From the NCBI GenBank assembly GCA_964645585.1, contig CAZYAN010000040.1:1-37319 (forward strand): a stretch of 37,319 bases of DNA, written 5' to 3'. The DNA is from DATGSL01 sp964645585 (GTDB taxonomy: Bacteria > Verrucomicrobiota > Verrucomicrobiia > Opitutales > T3Sed10-336). The stretch's first letter is position 1, and each line of letters begins with the position of its first letter. Both the position numbers and the translations under genes were made by a program. Shown in pieces: positions 24,891 through 33,330 of this stretch. The notes below the pieces were generated by a model that was given only the letters and a program-made list of their open reading frames with translations, had not been told where the DNA came from and made no database searches.

Positions 24891-25976
24891 TCACGCCGTC
24901 ATCACGAAATAGGCGTTCTGCACATCATGCTCGAAGCGGTGAATGGTCACTTCCGGGAAACCGGCCTCACTCAGCATCTTCTCCGCGAGCTGGACTCCCC
25001 ACGCCGCGCCGAGACCCATGCCTGACTGAGCGAGCGAGACGGTCATGCAATGCATGCAGGAAACTCCGTAGAGCAGCGCCCCCAATGGATGTTCGATGTT
25101 CTCGTTCGGCTCACTCGACATATCGATGTCCTGCATCAGAAACACACCTCCCGGCCGAAGCGCCACTCGGATCGCCCGCAAAACCTTGTCGGGCCGCGCC
25201 TGATCGTGGATGGCATCGAGCGCCGTGACCCAGTCAAAGGCGGCAGGTTCGTCCCAATCCGTCAGATCTTTCTGAACAAACGTGACATTCGCCAGCGATT
25301 GCCGATTCGTCTCCTCCGTCGCCCAAGCGATCGCTTCTCCGCTCAAATCGTAGCCGCGGAACCGGCTCTTGGGGTAACGCGCCGCCAGCTTCATCAGCGC
25401 CAGCCCTCGCCCGCAGCCAACGTCAAGCACGTCGATTCCCGTCTCCAGCCGCTCGTGGAGGCCAGGAATCAGCGGCACAAGTTCCTGAACGATGATCGGG
25501 ACGATCGATTGCCCGCTGTCTTCCATCATGACGTCATGAAAGCGTGGATACGCCTCGTAAGGAACGCCGCCGCCATTGCGGAAACAGTCAAGAAGGCGGT
25601 CCTCCACTTGCGCCAGTGCCGGCACGTACTGCGCGAAAACAGCCATGTTCGCGGTCGGCGACTTCCGGCTCAGCCAATGCGCATGCTCCGGCGGGAGCCG
25701 GTGTGTACCGGCCGCGGCATCGCGCTCAACGATCCGCGCCGCCACCATGCCGCTGAGCCATTCGCGCACATACCGTTCGTTCAAATTCGCGTCAGCCGCC
25801 AGCTCTTCACTCGTCCGCTTTCGCCCGTCCGCCATCATATCAAAGAGCCCCGTCCGGTGCCCAAGGGAGATCATCAAGGCGATCATCCCGCTGTTGAGAA
25901 TGCCCAAGAGGCGTTCCGCGAACGCGTCGCGCTTCTCTCCGTCCATTACCGCTGCTGTTTCACAGGCTATACACAT
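24891..25976 (-). CDS. Class I SAM-dependent methyltransferase with N-terminal winged-helix region
   Basis: 361 residues. Residues about 20-105 form a helical/winged-helix dimerisation part of the O-methyltransferase kind (LISLGHRTGLFD-like stretch, SEELAADANLNERYVREWL). The SAM site is VLDVGCGRG (183-191), with the acidic motif II in FRGYDLSGEAI and later GGVFLMQDIDM. A conserved-looking SCMHCMTVSLAQSG stretch lies near the C-terminus, and the N-terminus MCIACE is a second CxxC. The substrate is unknown. The start is supported by GAGGAAG about seven bases upstream. The promoter region contains an 18-bp site shared with the adjoining tetR gene, so repression by that TetR protein is likely. 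Confidence 0.88.
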   Translation of the reverse strand: MCIACETAAVMDGEKRDAFAERLLGILNSGMIALMISLGHRTGLFDMMADGRKRTSEELAADANLNERYVREWLSGMVAARIVERDAAAGTHRLPPEHAHWLSRKSPTANMAVFAQYVPALAQVEDRLLDCFRNGGGVPYEAYPRFHDVMMEDSGQSIVPIIVQELVPLIPGLHERLETGIDVLDVGCGRGLALMKLAARYPKSRFRGYDLSGEAIAWATEETNRQSLANVTFVQKDLTDWDEPAAFDWVTALDAIHDQARPDKVLRAIRVALRPGGVFLMQDIDMSSEPNENIEHPLGALLYGVSCMHCMTVSLAQSGMGLGAAWGVQLAEKMLSEAGFPEVTIHRFEHDVQNAYFVMTA

Positions 25977-26026
25977 CGTCGTCTTCCTCGCAGTTGGCTG
26001 TGTCTATTATTTTTTGTTCAAACAGA

Positions 26027-26044
26027 ACAGAACGTCCTGTCTGT
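26027..26044 (-). promoter_or_regulatory. TetR operator copy 1, upstream of the methyltransferase
   Basis: The minus strand reads ACAGACAGGACGTTCTGT, an imperfect palindrome. It matches the site at 26702-26719 at 15 of 18 positions, the shared form being ACAGACAGnnCGnTCTGT. It lies about 50 bp upstream of the methyltransferase start, next to a possible -10 element in the A/T-rich stretch at about 26003-26020. The nearest regulator gene is tetR itself. Confidence 0.75.
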
Positions 26045-26088
26045 TTTGAGAGATGAAAAATGCCGTTCTTGCTCTTTTGCTTCCGGTC

Positions 26089-26688
26089 CTATTCGGCCCG
26101 CCCTTCGACGCTTTCCTGCAGGATCCTCCTCGCTTCCTCAATCGGCCATGTGTCGCCGAACGCGACCGAACTGGCAATCGCTCCCTCGAAAGCGACCAGG
26201 TAACGATTGGCGATTTTGTCAGGATCGATCTCCGCGTACGCAGTTGCCGAATGCTTTAAATCGACCGCCAGCTCGCGTAGCAGCGCCCGGATGGCGTCAC
26301 GATGCCGAGCCGCGACCGCGGCCGCGGCCGGCACGTCAGCCGGACGCTCCGCCATAATGTTCTGAAACGGGCAGCCGCGATAATTTGTTTCGGCCAGCCA
26401 GCCGGGCAACAGGTCGAACAGCCCGAAAAACCGCGCGCGCGCGGTCGGAAGAGCCTGGACGGCTTGCCGGATCTCCGCGATGTCGCGCCGGGAGAACTCA
26501 GCGGCATAGGCGACGTACAGATCAGCCTTTGATGGAAAGTGCTCGTAAAACGACGCGCGCGCGCAATCCGCTTCCCGGATGATCTGATTGATCCCGGTCG
26601 CGTTGTAGCCTTGCCGGTAAAACAGATCGAGGGCCACCTCCAAAATCCGCTCTCGCGGCGAACGCTTGTCGATTTTTACCACACTCAC
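26089..26688 (-). CDS. TetR/AcrR family transcriptional repressor
   Basis: 199 residues from a GTG start (no ATG fits). The N-terminal helix-turn-helix is clear: RERILEVALDLFYRQGYNATG, then INQIIREADCARASFYEHFPSKADL, the normal TetR DNA-binding domain (about residues 11-57). The ligand-binding part contains LLPGWLAETNYRGCPFQNIMAE, a pattern common in the subgroup regulating quinone- or aldehyde-type stress genes; its Cys may matter, but the ligand is not known. An operator-like site lies 14 bp upstream. It falls between TGGACA and TAGATT, a possible -35/-10 pair 16 bp apart, which would make the transcript almost leaderless and autorepressed. It is followed by the methyltransferase gene, 112 bp away, with its own operator. 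Confidence 0.93.
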   Translation of the reverse strand: MSVVKIDKRSPRERILEVALDLFYRQGYNATGINQIIREADCARASFYEHFPSKADLYVAYAAEFSRRDIAEIRQAVQALPTARARFFGLFDLLPGWLAETNYRGCPFQNIMAERPADVPAAAAVAARHRDAIRALLRELAVDLKHSATAYAEIDPDKIANRYLVAFEGAIASSVAFGDTWPIEEARRILQESVEGRAE

Positions 26689-26701
26689 GAGTCCAATCTA
26701 C

Positions 26702-26719
26702 ACAGACCGATCTGTCTGT
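26702..26719 (-). promoter_or_regulatory. TetR operator copy 2, tetR promoter (autoregulation)
   Basis: The minus strand reads ACAGACAGATCGGTCTGT. Its outer six bases form a perfect inverted repeat (ACAGAC..GTCTGT), and it matches the site before the methyltransferase at 15 of 18 positions. It sits between possible promoter hexamers TGGACA and TAGATT, where bound repressor would block RNA polymerase. Confidence 0.78.
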
Positions 26720-26736
26720 CCAGATTTTTTTTCTTC

Positions 26737-26880
26737 CTAGATAAGAAACCCGCGCACTCGCTTCTCCAACAACCAATAACCATTCAACCGCTCCAGCTTG
26801 TCATGGACGCGTGCCCGGTACCGCCGTTGGCGCTCCGCGTCCGTCTCACGCGGCCGCGCGACGGGAGACTTTCGCGGCAT
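26737..26880 (-). pseudogene. 47-codon reading frame, possible SnoaL-like C-terminal remnant
   Basis: An ATG-initiated 47-residue frame begins MPRKSPVARPRETDAERQRR and ends LERLNGYWLLEKRVRGFLI. The last 28 residues resemble the closing strands of SnoaL/NTF2-like or ring-hydroxylating dioxygenase beta-subunit folds (RYRxRxxDxLxRxxGxWxLxxRxV). Upstream sequence contains no continuous frame for the rest of such a domain. It may therefore be the decayed end of a longer gene, or a small basic protein. No ribosome binding site was seen. The remainder of the gap, about 26881-27130, holds no other supportable gene or RNA and may contain frameshifted remains of the same gene. Confidence 0.33.
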
Positions 26881-27130
26881 CGCTGGAAGATCAGAATGCA
26901 CCCCCGATCATGATGAAACGAGGACAGCCGGCCGAGGTAAAGCTGATCGGTCCCGGAGGTGCGACATCCGAGATCACCGCAACCTAGATCGTCGGGCAAA
27001 GATCACCATGAAATCCGGACGCGACACTTGCACGCCGGTTTCCCGGTCAGCGTGCAGTTGCCTCGTTTGCCCCACGCCGGTACCTTTGATTCCAACCATC
27101 CGAATCTATCGAAAGCGGAATGGTTAAAGA

Positions 27131-28534
27131 ATGAGCATCGCTTTGCTGACGGATCAGTACGAATTGACGATGGCGGAGGCGTATCTCCACGACGGGCGCG
27201 CCTCCGAGACAGCCGTCTTCGATTACTTCTTCCGAACCCTGCCGTTCCAGGGGGGATACGCCGTGTTCGCGGGGCTCGGAACGCTGGTCGACCTCCTCGG
27301 CGAGTTTCGCTTTGACTCCAGCGATCTCGCCTACCTGCGCGGTGCCGGCTTCCGGCCCTCCTTTGTCGACTATCTGGAGCAGTTTCAATTGAGGCTGAAT
27401 CTTTTTGCACCCCCGGAAGGCGAACTGGTCTTCCCGTTCGAACCGGTCGTCCGAGTCGAAGGCTCCTTGATCGAAACGCAGATCATTGAAACCCTGCTGC
27501 TCAACACACTCAATTTTCAGACGCTCATCGCCACCAAGGCCACGCGAATCAAAGAGGTCGCGGGCGGCGGCGCCGTCAGCGAGTTCGGCCTGCGGCGCGC
27601 GCAAGGGCCCGCGGGACTCTACGCCAGCCGCGCCGCAATCGTCGGGGGATGCGACAGCACGTCGAATGTCGAAGCGGCGCGGCGCTTTCAGGTTCCCGCC
27701 GCCGGAACGATGGCCCACAGCTTCGTGGAATCGTATCCGGAGGAACTGACCGCATTCCGGCGCTTCGCCGAGGTTCACCAGTCACAGACGGTCTTGCTCC
27801 TCGATACCTACAATACCTTGGAATCGGGTTTGCCCAACGCCATCACCGTCGCCCGCGAGCTCGAACAGCGCGGCGAACGGCTCAAAGGGGTGCGTCTCGA
27901 CAGCGGCGACCTCGCCCAGCTCGCCCGCGCGGTCCGCGACGAACTCGACCGGAACAGTCTTTCTTACGTGGCGATCGTCGCTTCCAACCAGCTCGACGAA
28001 CACGTCATTCGCAGCTTGCGCGACCAAGGCGCGCCGATCGATTTCTACGGTGTGGGGACGGCGCTCGCGACTGGTTCCCCGGACGCTGCCCTCGACGGAG
28101 TTTACAAGCTCGCTGAGGTGACCGGCCGCCCCACCATGAAGCTTTCCGAGCGACTGACCAAATCAACGCTTCCCGGACGCAAGGAGGTCGGACGCCTGAT
28201 CGGACCTGACGGCTCCTTCGCGGGCGACGTCATTTACCTGGCGAATGAGGAAACTCCACCGTCGATGATGACGCATCCGTTCGAACCCGATCTCTCGATG
28301 TCCCTCGACGGTCTGACGGCCGAGCCGCTCCTGAAACCGGTTCTCACGAACGGCCTGCCGGTCGGACCGCTCCCCGAGGCGCGGCAGGCGGCGGCGTATT
28401 GCCGCACCCGCCTCCAACAGCTTTTGCCCGCTCACCGTCGCTTCGAGAATCCCCACATCTACAAAGTCGGAATCTCTCCGGCATTGAAAGAGCTGCGCGA
28501 CCAAATGCGCGCCCGGCATTTCCACAAGGAATAA
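27131..28534 (+). CDS. pncB: Nicotinate phosphoribosyltransferase
   Basis: 467-residue cytosolic enzyme that makes nicotinate mononucleotide from nicotinate and PRPP, using ATP, in NAD salvage. Landmarks are the N-terminal LLTDQYELTMAEAY (6-18), SEFGLRRAQGP (150-160), the catalytic histidine block GTMAHSFVESYPEE (His196) and the phosphate-binding stretch GVRLDSGDLAQLAR. The length fits the longer bacterial PncB branch. The start has only a weak TAAAGA before it, but the N-terminus aligns with the family. It is followed after 73 bp by the peptidoglycan-recycling lipoprotein on the same strand; no functional link is obvious and no NadD or NadE gene is in view. Confidence 0.96.
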   Translation: MSIALLTDQYELTMAEAYLHDGRASETAVFDYFFRTLPFQGGYAVFAGLGTLVDLLGEFRFDSSDLAYLRGAGFRPSFVDYLEQFQLRLNLFAPPEGELVFPFEPVVRVEGSLIETQIIETLLLNTLNFQTLIATKATRIKEVAGGGAVSEFGLRRAQGPAGLYASRAAIVGGCDSTSNVEAARRFQVPAAGTMAHSFVESYPEELTAFRRFAEVHQSQTVLLLDTYNTLESGLPNAITVARELEQRGERLKGVRLDSGDLAQLARAVRDELDRNSLSYVAIVASNQLDEHVIRSLRDQGAPIDFYGVGTALATGSPDAALDGVYKLAEVTGRPTMKLSERLTKSTLPGRKEVGRLIGPDGSFAGDVIYLANEETPPSMMTHPFEPDLSMSLDGLTAEPLLKPVLTNGLPVGPLPEARQAAAYCRTRLQQLLPAHRRFENPHIYKVGISPALKELRDQMRARHFHKE

Positions 28535-28607
28535 CGTCGGATCGCGGTTCCCCTTCCGCGGGGACGTGCTTGCCACCTGTTGAGCGCATCGTCATTCTCC
28601 GGCGCTG

Positions 28608-30824
28608 ATGAGCAAACTTCCCCTGATTTTCCTCGCCTCGCTGCTCGCCGTCAGCGGGTGCGCCAACTCTCCTTCCGCCTCGACAGCCGATCCAGTCCCG
28701 GCGGCCGGCTCTCCTTCACAGCCGGCCGGTGAACCAGCCGCGAAACCGCCGCCGCTCGACGCGAATGCCGAGCAGATTGCCGACCGGCTGGGCCTCGACA
28801 AGGCACAACTTGCCAGCCTCATTGCGACGCCGCTGTATCAGTTTTCTGAAGACGATGTTCATCTCTACCTGCAATATCTTCACGAGGCGGTTCCGGATCC
28901 GCGGGACCGCGTCGTTCACCTCGCCCGCAAGAACATCGGCCAGCCGTACGAACTCTACCTTCTCGGCGAATTTCCCTTTGAAACCTATGACGACCAGCCG
29001 CTGTATGATTTAACGAAGAGCGATTGCGTCGTCTTCGCCGAACACACCTACGCCATGGCGCTGGGTGAAGACTGGCCCGCGTTTTTCCGGCTGCTCCAGC
29101 GCATCCGCTACTCCGACGGCGAGATCGGCGTCGCCACCCGCAATCACTACACCGAGGCCGACTGGAATCCCGGCAACGCCTGGCTCGTCAAGGACATCAC
29201 CCGCGAAATCGGCGGCGAGCATGCGCTTCCGTTCACCCAGCGCGTCGACCGGGCTCGTTTCCTCAAAAATCGCTACCAGATCGACCGCGATATCCCAGTC
29301 GAAGTCATCCAGGAAGTTTATCTGCCATTCGAACAGGTCGACCTCGCCCGGCCGCACCTTCGCGACGGCGATATGTTCAACATCGTTACCGGCCGCGGCG
29401 ACGGCCGCTGGGTCTCCCATGTCGGCTTAGTCGCCATTGGAGAAAATGGCGCAGTCAACCTCATCCATTCCGCCAGCCCGCGCGTGCGCGAGGAATCAAT
29501 CGATGACTTCGTTCGGCGAAATACCGCGCGAATCGCCGAGCGCGACGCCAATGGCCAATCCCGCTTTTACGGGTTCAAATTTCTCCGCCTCCGGTCCAAC
29601 CCGCTCGCCAACCTTGCAGCCGTCGACAGTCGCGGCCAGACAGGGCCGGCCGTCACGCCCGGTATCGACGTTCTCCTGACCAGCCGCAGAGACTTGGTCG
29701 ACGGAAAGCGCATCGGACTGGTTACCAACCCGACTGGAATTCTAGCTGACGGACGACAGAATATCGATGCTCTCCATGCGGATCCGGAAATCGAGTTGGC
29801 CGCTCTGTTCGGTCCTGAACACGGCGTACGCGGCCACTACTACGCCGGCGACAAAGTCAGCGCCGAAACTGATCCGGCAACAGGGGTTCCGGTTCACTCG
29901 CTCTACGGCGCGACTCGCAAGCCGAAGCCGGAGTGGCTGGCCGATCTCGATGTTCTCGTGTATGACATTTTGGATACAGGCAACCGGTCTTACACGTTCA
30001 TCTACACCATGGCCTACGCGATGGAAGCGGCGCGCGACGCCGGGATTCCGTTTGTCGTCTGCGACCGTCCCAACCCGCTCGGCGGAAATCTGGTCGACGG
30101 CAATATCCTGGATGAAAGCCAAGGGACCTCGTTCGTCGGACTCTATCCGATTGCCTATCTCTACGGGATGACCCCCGGCGAACTCGCTCGCTACTTCAAC
30201 ACCGAGTTCGGCATCGGCGCCGATCTCTATGTCGTTGAAATGGAAGGCTGGCGGCGCGATATGACCTTCGGCGATACCGGCCTGCCGTGGGTTCTCCCGT
30301 CGCAGCATGTTCCGCGCTGGGAAACGGCCTGGCACCTCGCGATCACCGGGACAATAGGCGAACTGCACACCATCAACGAAGGCGTTGGCTTTACCCTTCC
30401 TTTCGAAATGGCCGGCGCACCATGGATCGATCGCGACGAACTCGCCGCCGAGTTAAACAGTCGCGGCCTCCCCGGCCTCTTCTTCCGTCCGCACACCTGG
30501 GTCCCGCGCTACGGGACGCACAGCGGCCAGACGGTCCAAGGCGTGCAAATTCACATTACCGACGCCGTTGCGGTCCGCCCGGTTTCCGCCGGGATTCATC
30601 TCATGCACGCGCTGCAAAACCAATATCCGGACCAGCTTCCGCTTGGCGACGAAACTGACGAAAAATCCAGCGGCCGCATCTCGATGTTCAATAAGGTGAT
30701 GGGAACCAATGCCGTGCGCCTCGATCTCTTGGCAGGCAAATCCGCGGAAGAAATCATCGCTTCCTGGCAGCCAGCGGTGGATGAATTTATGGCGAAGCGA
30801 GCCAAGTATCTCCTTTACCGGTAA
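28608..30824 (+). CDS. Lipoprotein fusing DUF1460 amidase-like domain to GH171/NamZ exo-muramidase (DUF1343)
   Basis: 738 residues. The signal ends in lipobox AVSGC with Cys18 as the lipidation site, then a Pro/Ser-rich linker. Residues about 75-330 are a DUF1460 domain, an NlpC/P60-like N-acetylmuramoyl-L-alanine amidase-type fold, with candidate catalytic Cys140 (KSDCVVFAEH) and His271 (WVSHVGLV). Residues about 351-738 are a DUF1343 (GH171, NamZ) domain: PGIDVLLTS, IGLVTNPTG, LFGPEHGVRG (402-410), YDILDTGNRSYTFIYTM, CDRPNPLGG and GELHTINEGVGFTLPFE. NamZ enzymes remove terminal MurNAc from muropeptide glycans. Together the two halves could strip peptide and sugar from the same fragment in the periplasm. 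The two domains usually occur as separate genes. No clear ribosome binding site was seen. Confidence 0.9.
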   Translation: MSKLPLIFLASLLAVSGCANSPSASTADPVPAAGSPSQPAGEPAAKPPPLDANAEQIADRLGLDKAQLASLIATPLYQFSEDDVHLYLQYLHEAVPDPRDRVVHLARKNIGQPYELYLLGEFPFETYDDQPLYDLTKSDCVVFAEHTYAMALGEDWPAFFRLLQRIRYSDGEIGVATRNHYTEADWNPGNAWLVKDITREIGGEHALPFTQRVDRARFLKNRYQIDRDIPVEVIQEVYLPFEQVDLARPHLRDGDMFNIVTGRGDGRWVSHVGLVAIGENGAVNLIHSASPRVREESIDDFVRRNTARIAERDANGQSRFYGFKFLRLRSNPLANLAAVDSRGQTGPAVTPGIDVLLTSRRDLVDGKRIGLVTNPTGILADGRQNIDALHADPEIELAALFGPEHGVRGHYYAGDKVSAETDPATGVPVHSLYGATRKPKPEWLADLDVLVYDILDTGNRSYTFIYTMAYAMEAARDAGIPFVVCDRPNPLGGNLVDGNILDESQGTSFVGLYPIAYLYGMTPGELARYFNTEFGIGADLYVVEMEGWRRDMTFGDTGLPWVLPSQHVPRWETAWHLAITGTIGELHTINEGVGFTLPFEMAGAPWIDRDELAAELNSRGLPGLFFRPHTWVPRYGTHSGQTVQGVQIHITDAVAVRPVSAGIHLMHALQNQYPDQLPLGDETDEKSSGRISMFNKVMGTNAVRLDLLAGKSAEEIIASWQPAVDEFMAKRAKYLLYR

Positions 30825-30842
30825 TCCTCAAAGACCGGCTTC

Positions 30843-33086
30843 TCACTCTCCCGCCCCGCCTTCCTTGGCGGCCGTCAGCGAGTTATCGCGTTCGCCGGGA
30901 CGGTAGCGGCGGATCAGCTTTTCCTGGATCTGCTTTTCGGTGAAGGCAACTTCCTTCATCCGATTCGCGGCAAACATTTCCGCCTGATCGCTGTGAAAGG
31001 GCGAATCGCCCCGGCTGCTCTGGCCGTAGGCGAGAACAGAATACGCGCGGGGCGGATCGGAAAACTCGACCGCCAATACCCAGCAGTCCCCGCCGTTCAC
31101 CCGCCGCTTCCCGTCGTCATCCTCCCGAAAAGTCAGAACCCGGTAAAACCCAAGATTGCCGGACCCGCCGCCGACCGGAACATCGACTTCGCCCCGCCGC
31201 ACACGGTGAACGTCGCCCCAGGCAACATCCCAGCTCCCAAACGTGTCTCGCACCTCCTCGACCGCGCGTTCAAATGCCGCAACGGCCGCGTCGGGTTTTC
31301 CGAGACCCCGCGGCGTTGCCGTCGGTTCGTCCGCCGTCCACGGCCGGCGAAACCGCTCGCTCGTCCGCACCGCGTCCTCATAAAGATTCCACCATGCCGC
31401 GAACAGAACCGCGCCGCGGCTTTCACGGGCGCCGGTGTTGTCCCAGCGTTCCAGCAAATCCGCAGCGGCGGCGACTTCATCGGACGGGCGCGAACGCCGG
31501 ACCGCCGCGACAAGGTCTTCCTTAATCCGGTCCGCCAGGAGCATCCGCATGCTGTGTTTCAGCTCGACGGCTTCCTCCAAGCTGAATCGTTTGTCGTTGT
31601 GCAGCAACTGGAGTCCATGCTGGCTGCGCAACCGCAAACGTATCGATTGCACATTCGGGGCCAGCTCTTCGGGACGCATCACTTCGTTCAGGTTCGTGAA
31701 ATGCGGCGAATCGTTTTCGTTGCGAACGTATCCACCTTCTGGATTCAGCAGCTGCGGCAACTTTTCGAACGGCACAAGTTCGGTCCAGATGTCTTCACTG
31801 CCATCGGCGAAAAACGCGGTCTCGTCGTTCCCTTGTTTGTGGGGGAGCTTGGGAAGCGCGGCGTTCCAAACGTAGTAAATGTTCCCGTCGCCGTCAGCGT
31901 AGGTGAAGTTCGAAACATGGCGCGCCCGCAGCTTCATCGCGGCCAGCCATTCTTCGTGGTTCTTCGCCTGCATCATCCTCAAAAACTGTTCACCGAGCCG
32001 GAACTCGCCTTGGTTAGCGGCGCGGATAATGTACAGCCGCTCATCATCACGATGAATCACCGGCCCGAGCGGCGTGTGCAAACTCTCGCGCGTCTCTTGC
32101 CTGACCTCGCTGCCGTGGCGGTAGCGCAGGGTAATCTCCCGGCGGCTGATCGGTGTCAGGACCCCGTCGAAGCGGAAGTGATCCGGATGTTCCGGATCCA
32201 GCGCGAGCGCGTAAATTTCATAAACACGCGCGTCGTTATTGGTCGTCGACCATCCGAGGTTTTCGTTGAAGCCTCCAATGATGCCGAACGGCCCGCCGAT
32301 CCGGAAGTCGCCATAAAAATTGAGCTTTCCCGGCACGGTCACATGCGCCTCGTAGTAGCCAGCCGTCCAGGAGAGGTGCGGATTGCGCATCAAAATGGCA
32401 TGCCCCGATTTCGTGCGCTCCGGTGCCAGTGCAAAGGCGTTGGACCCGTCTTCCGGATTCGGTTCGGGCTCTTCTGGGAAAACCGTCACGGCGTCAGCGC
32501 CCCTCCGCTCGAGGTTCCGGACGAAACGCGAAGCGGCCGAACTGCTGTACCAGCCGATGTCTCGGGCGGCGACATCGTGGCCGGTAAAAACTGGTTTCGC
32601 CCACGCGGGCACATCGTCCGGATTCGTGCGAATGTAGTGGTTCGCTCCTTCGGCAAAACCTTCATAAACGTCCCGAACATCCGAAGGGAGGCGGTGCCAG
32701 GTCTCGACGGCGCGCGTGTAGCGTTCCCGGTTTCGGGCGTCGCTCGCGAGCCGGCGGCGTCCATCGATCAGCGCAAGTTCTCCGCGGGCTTCGACAAGTC
32801 CTCGAATCACCCGGTCCCCGTAATCTTCGATCTGGGCATAGGCGAGCGCGAAGGACGCGGCCCGCAAATTCTCTCCGCGAATATGAACCACCCCATGCTC
32901 CGTCCGCCGGATTTCTGCCTGCTTAGCGAGTTTGAGAGCCTCGCCTGCCGGCCGGGGATCAGAGGGCGGCACAGCCGCGGGAAGCGAGGCTGGCGCGGAT
33001 CGTGCGAGCGGCAAAACGGGCGATCCAAGGGCGAGCAGAAAGACGATGAAGGCCAGCCGAACACGGGATAGATGCGGAATCAACAT
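30843..33086 (-). CDS. Penicillin acylase family Ntn-hydrolase, exported
   Basis: About 747 residues from ATG 33086, which gives a good signal peptide (RVRLAFIVFLLALGSPVLPL); ATG 33158 is upstream but gives a poor leader. These enzymes are periplasmic, self-cleave into alpha and beta chains, and hydrolyse amides. The new N-terminal nucleophile is Ser215 in DGSNAFALAPERTKSG, followed by the family blocks MRNPHLSWTAGYYEAHVTVPG, GGFNENLGWSTTNND and FTYADGDGNIYYVWNAALP. Relatives cleave penicillin side chains, aculeacin or acyl-homoserine lactones; the substrate here cannot be decided. It converges with the DUF1460-GH171 gene, the stops lying 18 bp apart. Confidence 0.93.
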   Translation of the reverse strand: MLIPHLSRVRLAFIVFLLALGSPVLPLARSAPASLPAAVPPSDPRPAGEALKLAKQAEIRRTEHGVVHIRGENLRAASFALAYAQIEDYGDRVIRGLVEARGELALIDGRRRLASDARNRERYTRAVETWHRLPSDVRDVYEGFAEGANHYIRTNPDDVPAWAKPVFTGHDVAARDIGWYSSSAASRFVRNLERRGADAVTVFPEEPEPNPEDGSNAFALAPERTKSGHAILMRNPHLSWTAGYYEAHVTVPGKLNFYGDFRIGGPFGIIGGFNENLGWSTTNNDARVYEIYALALDPEHPDHFRFDGVLTPISRREITLRYRHGSEVRQETRESLHTPLGPVIHRDDERLYIIRAANQGEFRLGEQFLRMMQAKNHEEWLAAMKLRARHVSNFTYADGDGNIYYVWNAALPKLPHKQGNDETAFFADGSEDIWTELVPFEKLPQLLNPEGGYVRNENDSPHFTNLNEVMRPEELAPNVQSIRLRLRSQHGLQLLHNDKRFSLEEAVELKHSMRMLLADRIKEDLVAAVRRSRPSDEVAAAADLLERWDNTGARESRGAVLFAAWWNLYEDAVRTSERFRRPWTADEPTATPRGLGKPDAAVAAFERAVEEVRDTFGSWDVAWGDVHRVRRGEVDVPVGGGSGNLGFYRVLTFREDDDGKRRVNGGDCWVLAVEFSDPPRAYSVLAYGQSSRGDSPFHSDQAEMFAANRMKEVAFTEKQIQEKLIRRYRPGERDNSLTAAKEGGAGE

Positions 33087-33176
33087 GGCAACGAGAGATA
33101 GAGGCGGGTCCCCGCGCGAGCAAGAATCGATCGATAAACAAAGCCCTCTAAACAGCAACTCAGCTTTACCGGACGA

Positions 33177-33231
33177 GGTAAGGGCTGGCGCTTCAGCGCC
33201 CCAAAAAGGGACTGAAGCCCCGACTCTAACC
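33177..33231. repeat. Imperfect intergenic palindrome, copy B
   Basis: Arms GGTAAGGGCTGGCGCTTCAG (33177-33196) and CTGAAGCCCCGACTCTAACC (33212-33231) are inverted copies at about 15 of 20 positions, separated by an A-rich loop. It is related to the element at 14054-14109. It lies in the divergent gap between the acylase and argS genes, about 100 bp before argS. Confidence 0.6.
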
Positions 33232-33330
33232 GCACGAATCCGGCGATGAACAGGCTCGCCGGTGGCGCCGGAAACTCATGCTCGTGCTCGCCGGTTCGGG
33301 GAATTAGCGGCTGATACGAAAGAAGAGCCA

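Noticed and set aside
24658..24894. 78-residue minus-strand frame between the methyltransferase and peroxiredoxin genes
   Set aside because: It overlaps both stem-loops, has no ribosome binding site and no protein-like pattern; the region was also checked for tRNA-like arms and none fits.
26053..26259. Plus-strand frame with signal-peptide-like start (MKNAVLALLLPVLFG) opposite the tetR 3' end
   Set aside because: Only the first 20 residues look protein-like; the remainder is antisense to well-supported tetR sequence.
30993..33071. Long open frame on the plus strand opposite the acylase gene
   Set aside because: The minus strand has clear Ntn-hydrolase motifs; the plus frame is Arg/Pro-rich with no recognisable domain and arises from GC-rich codon bias.
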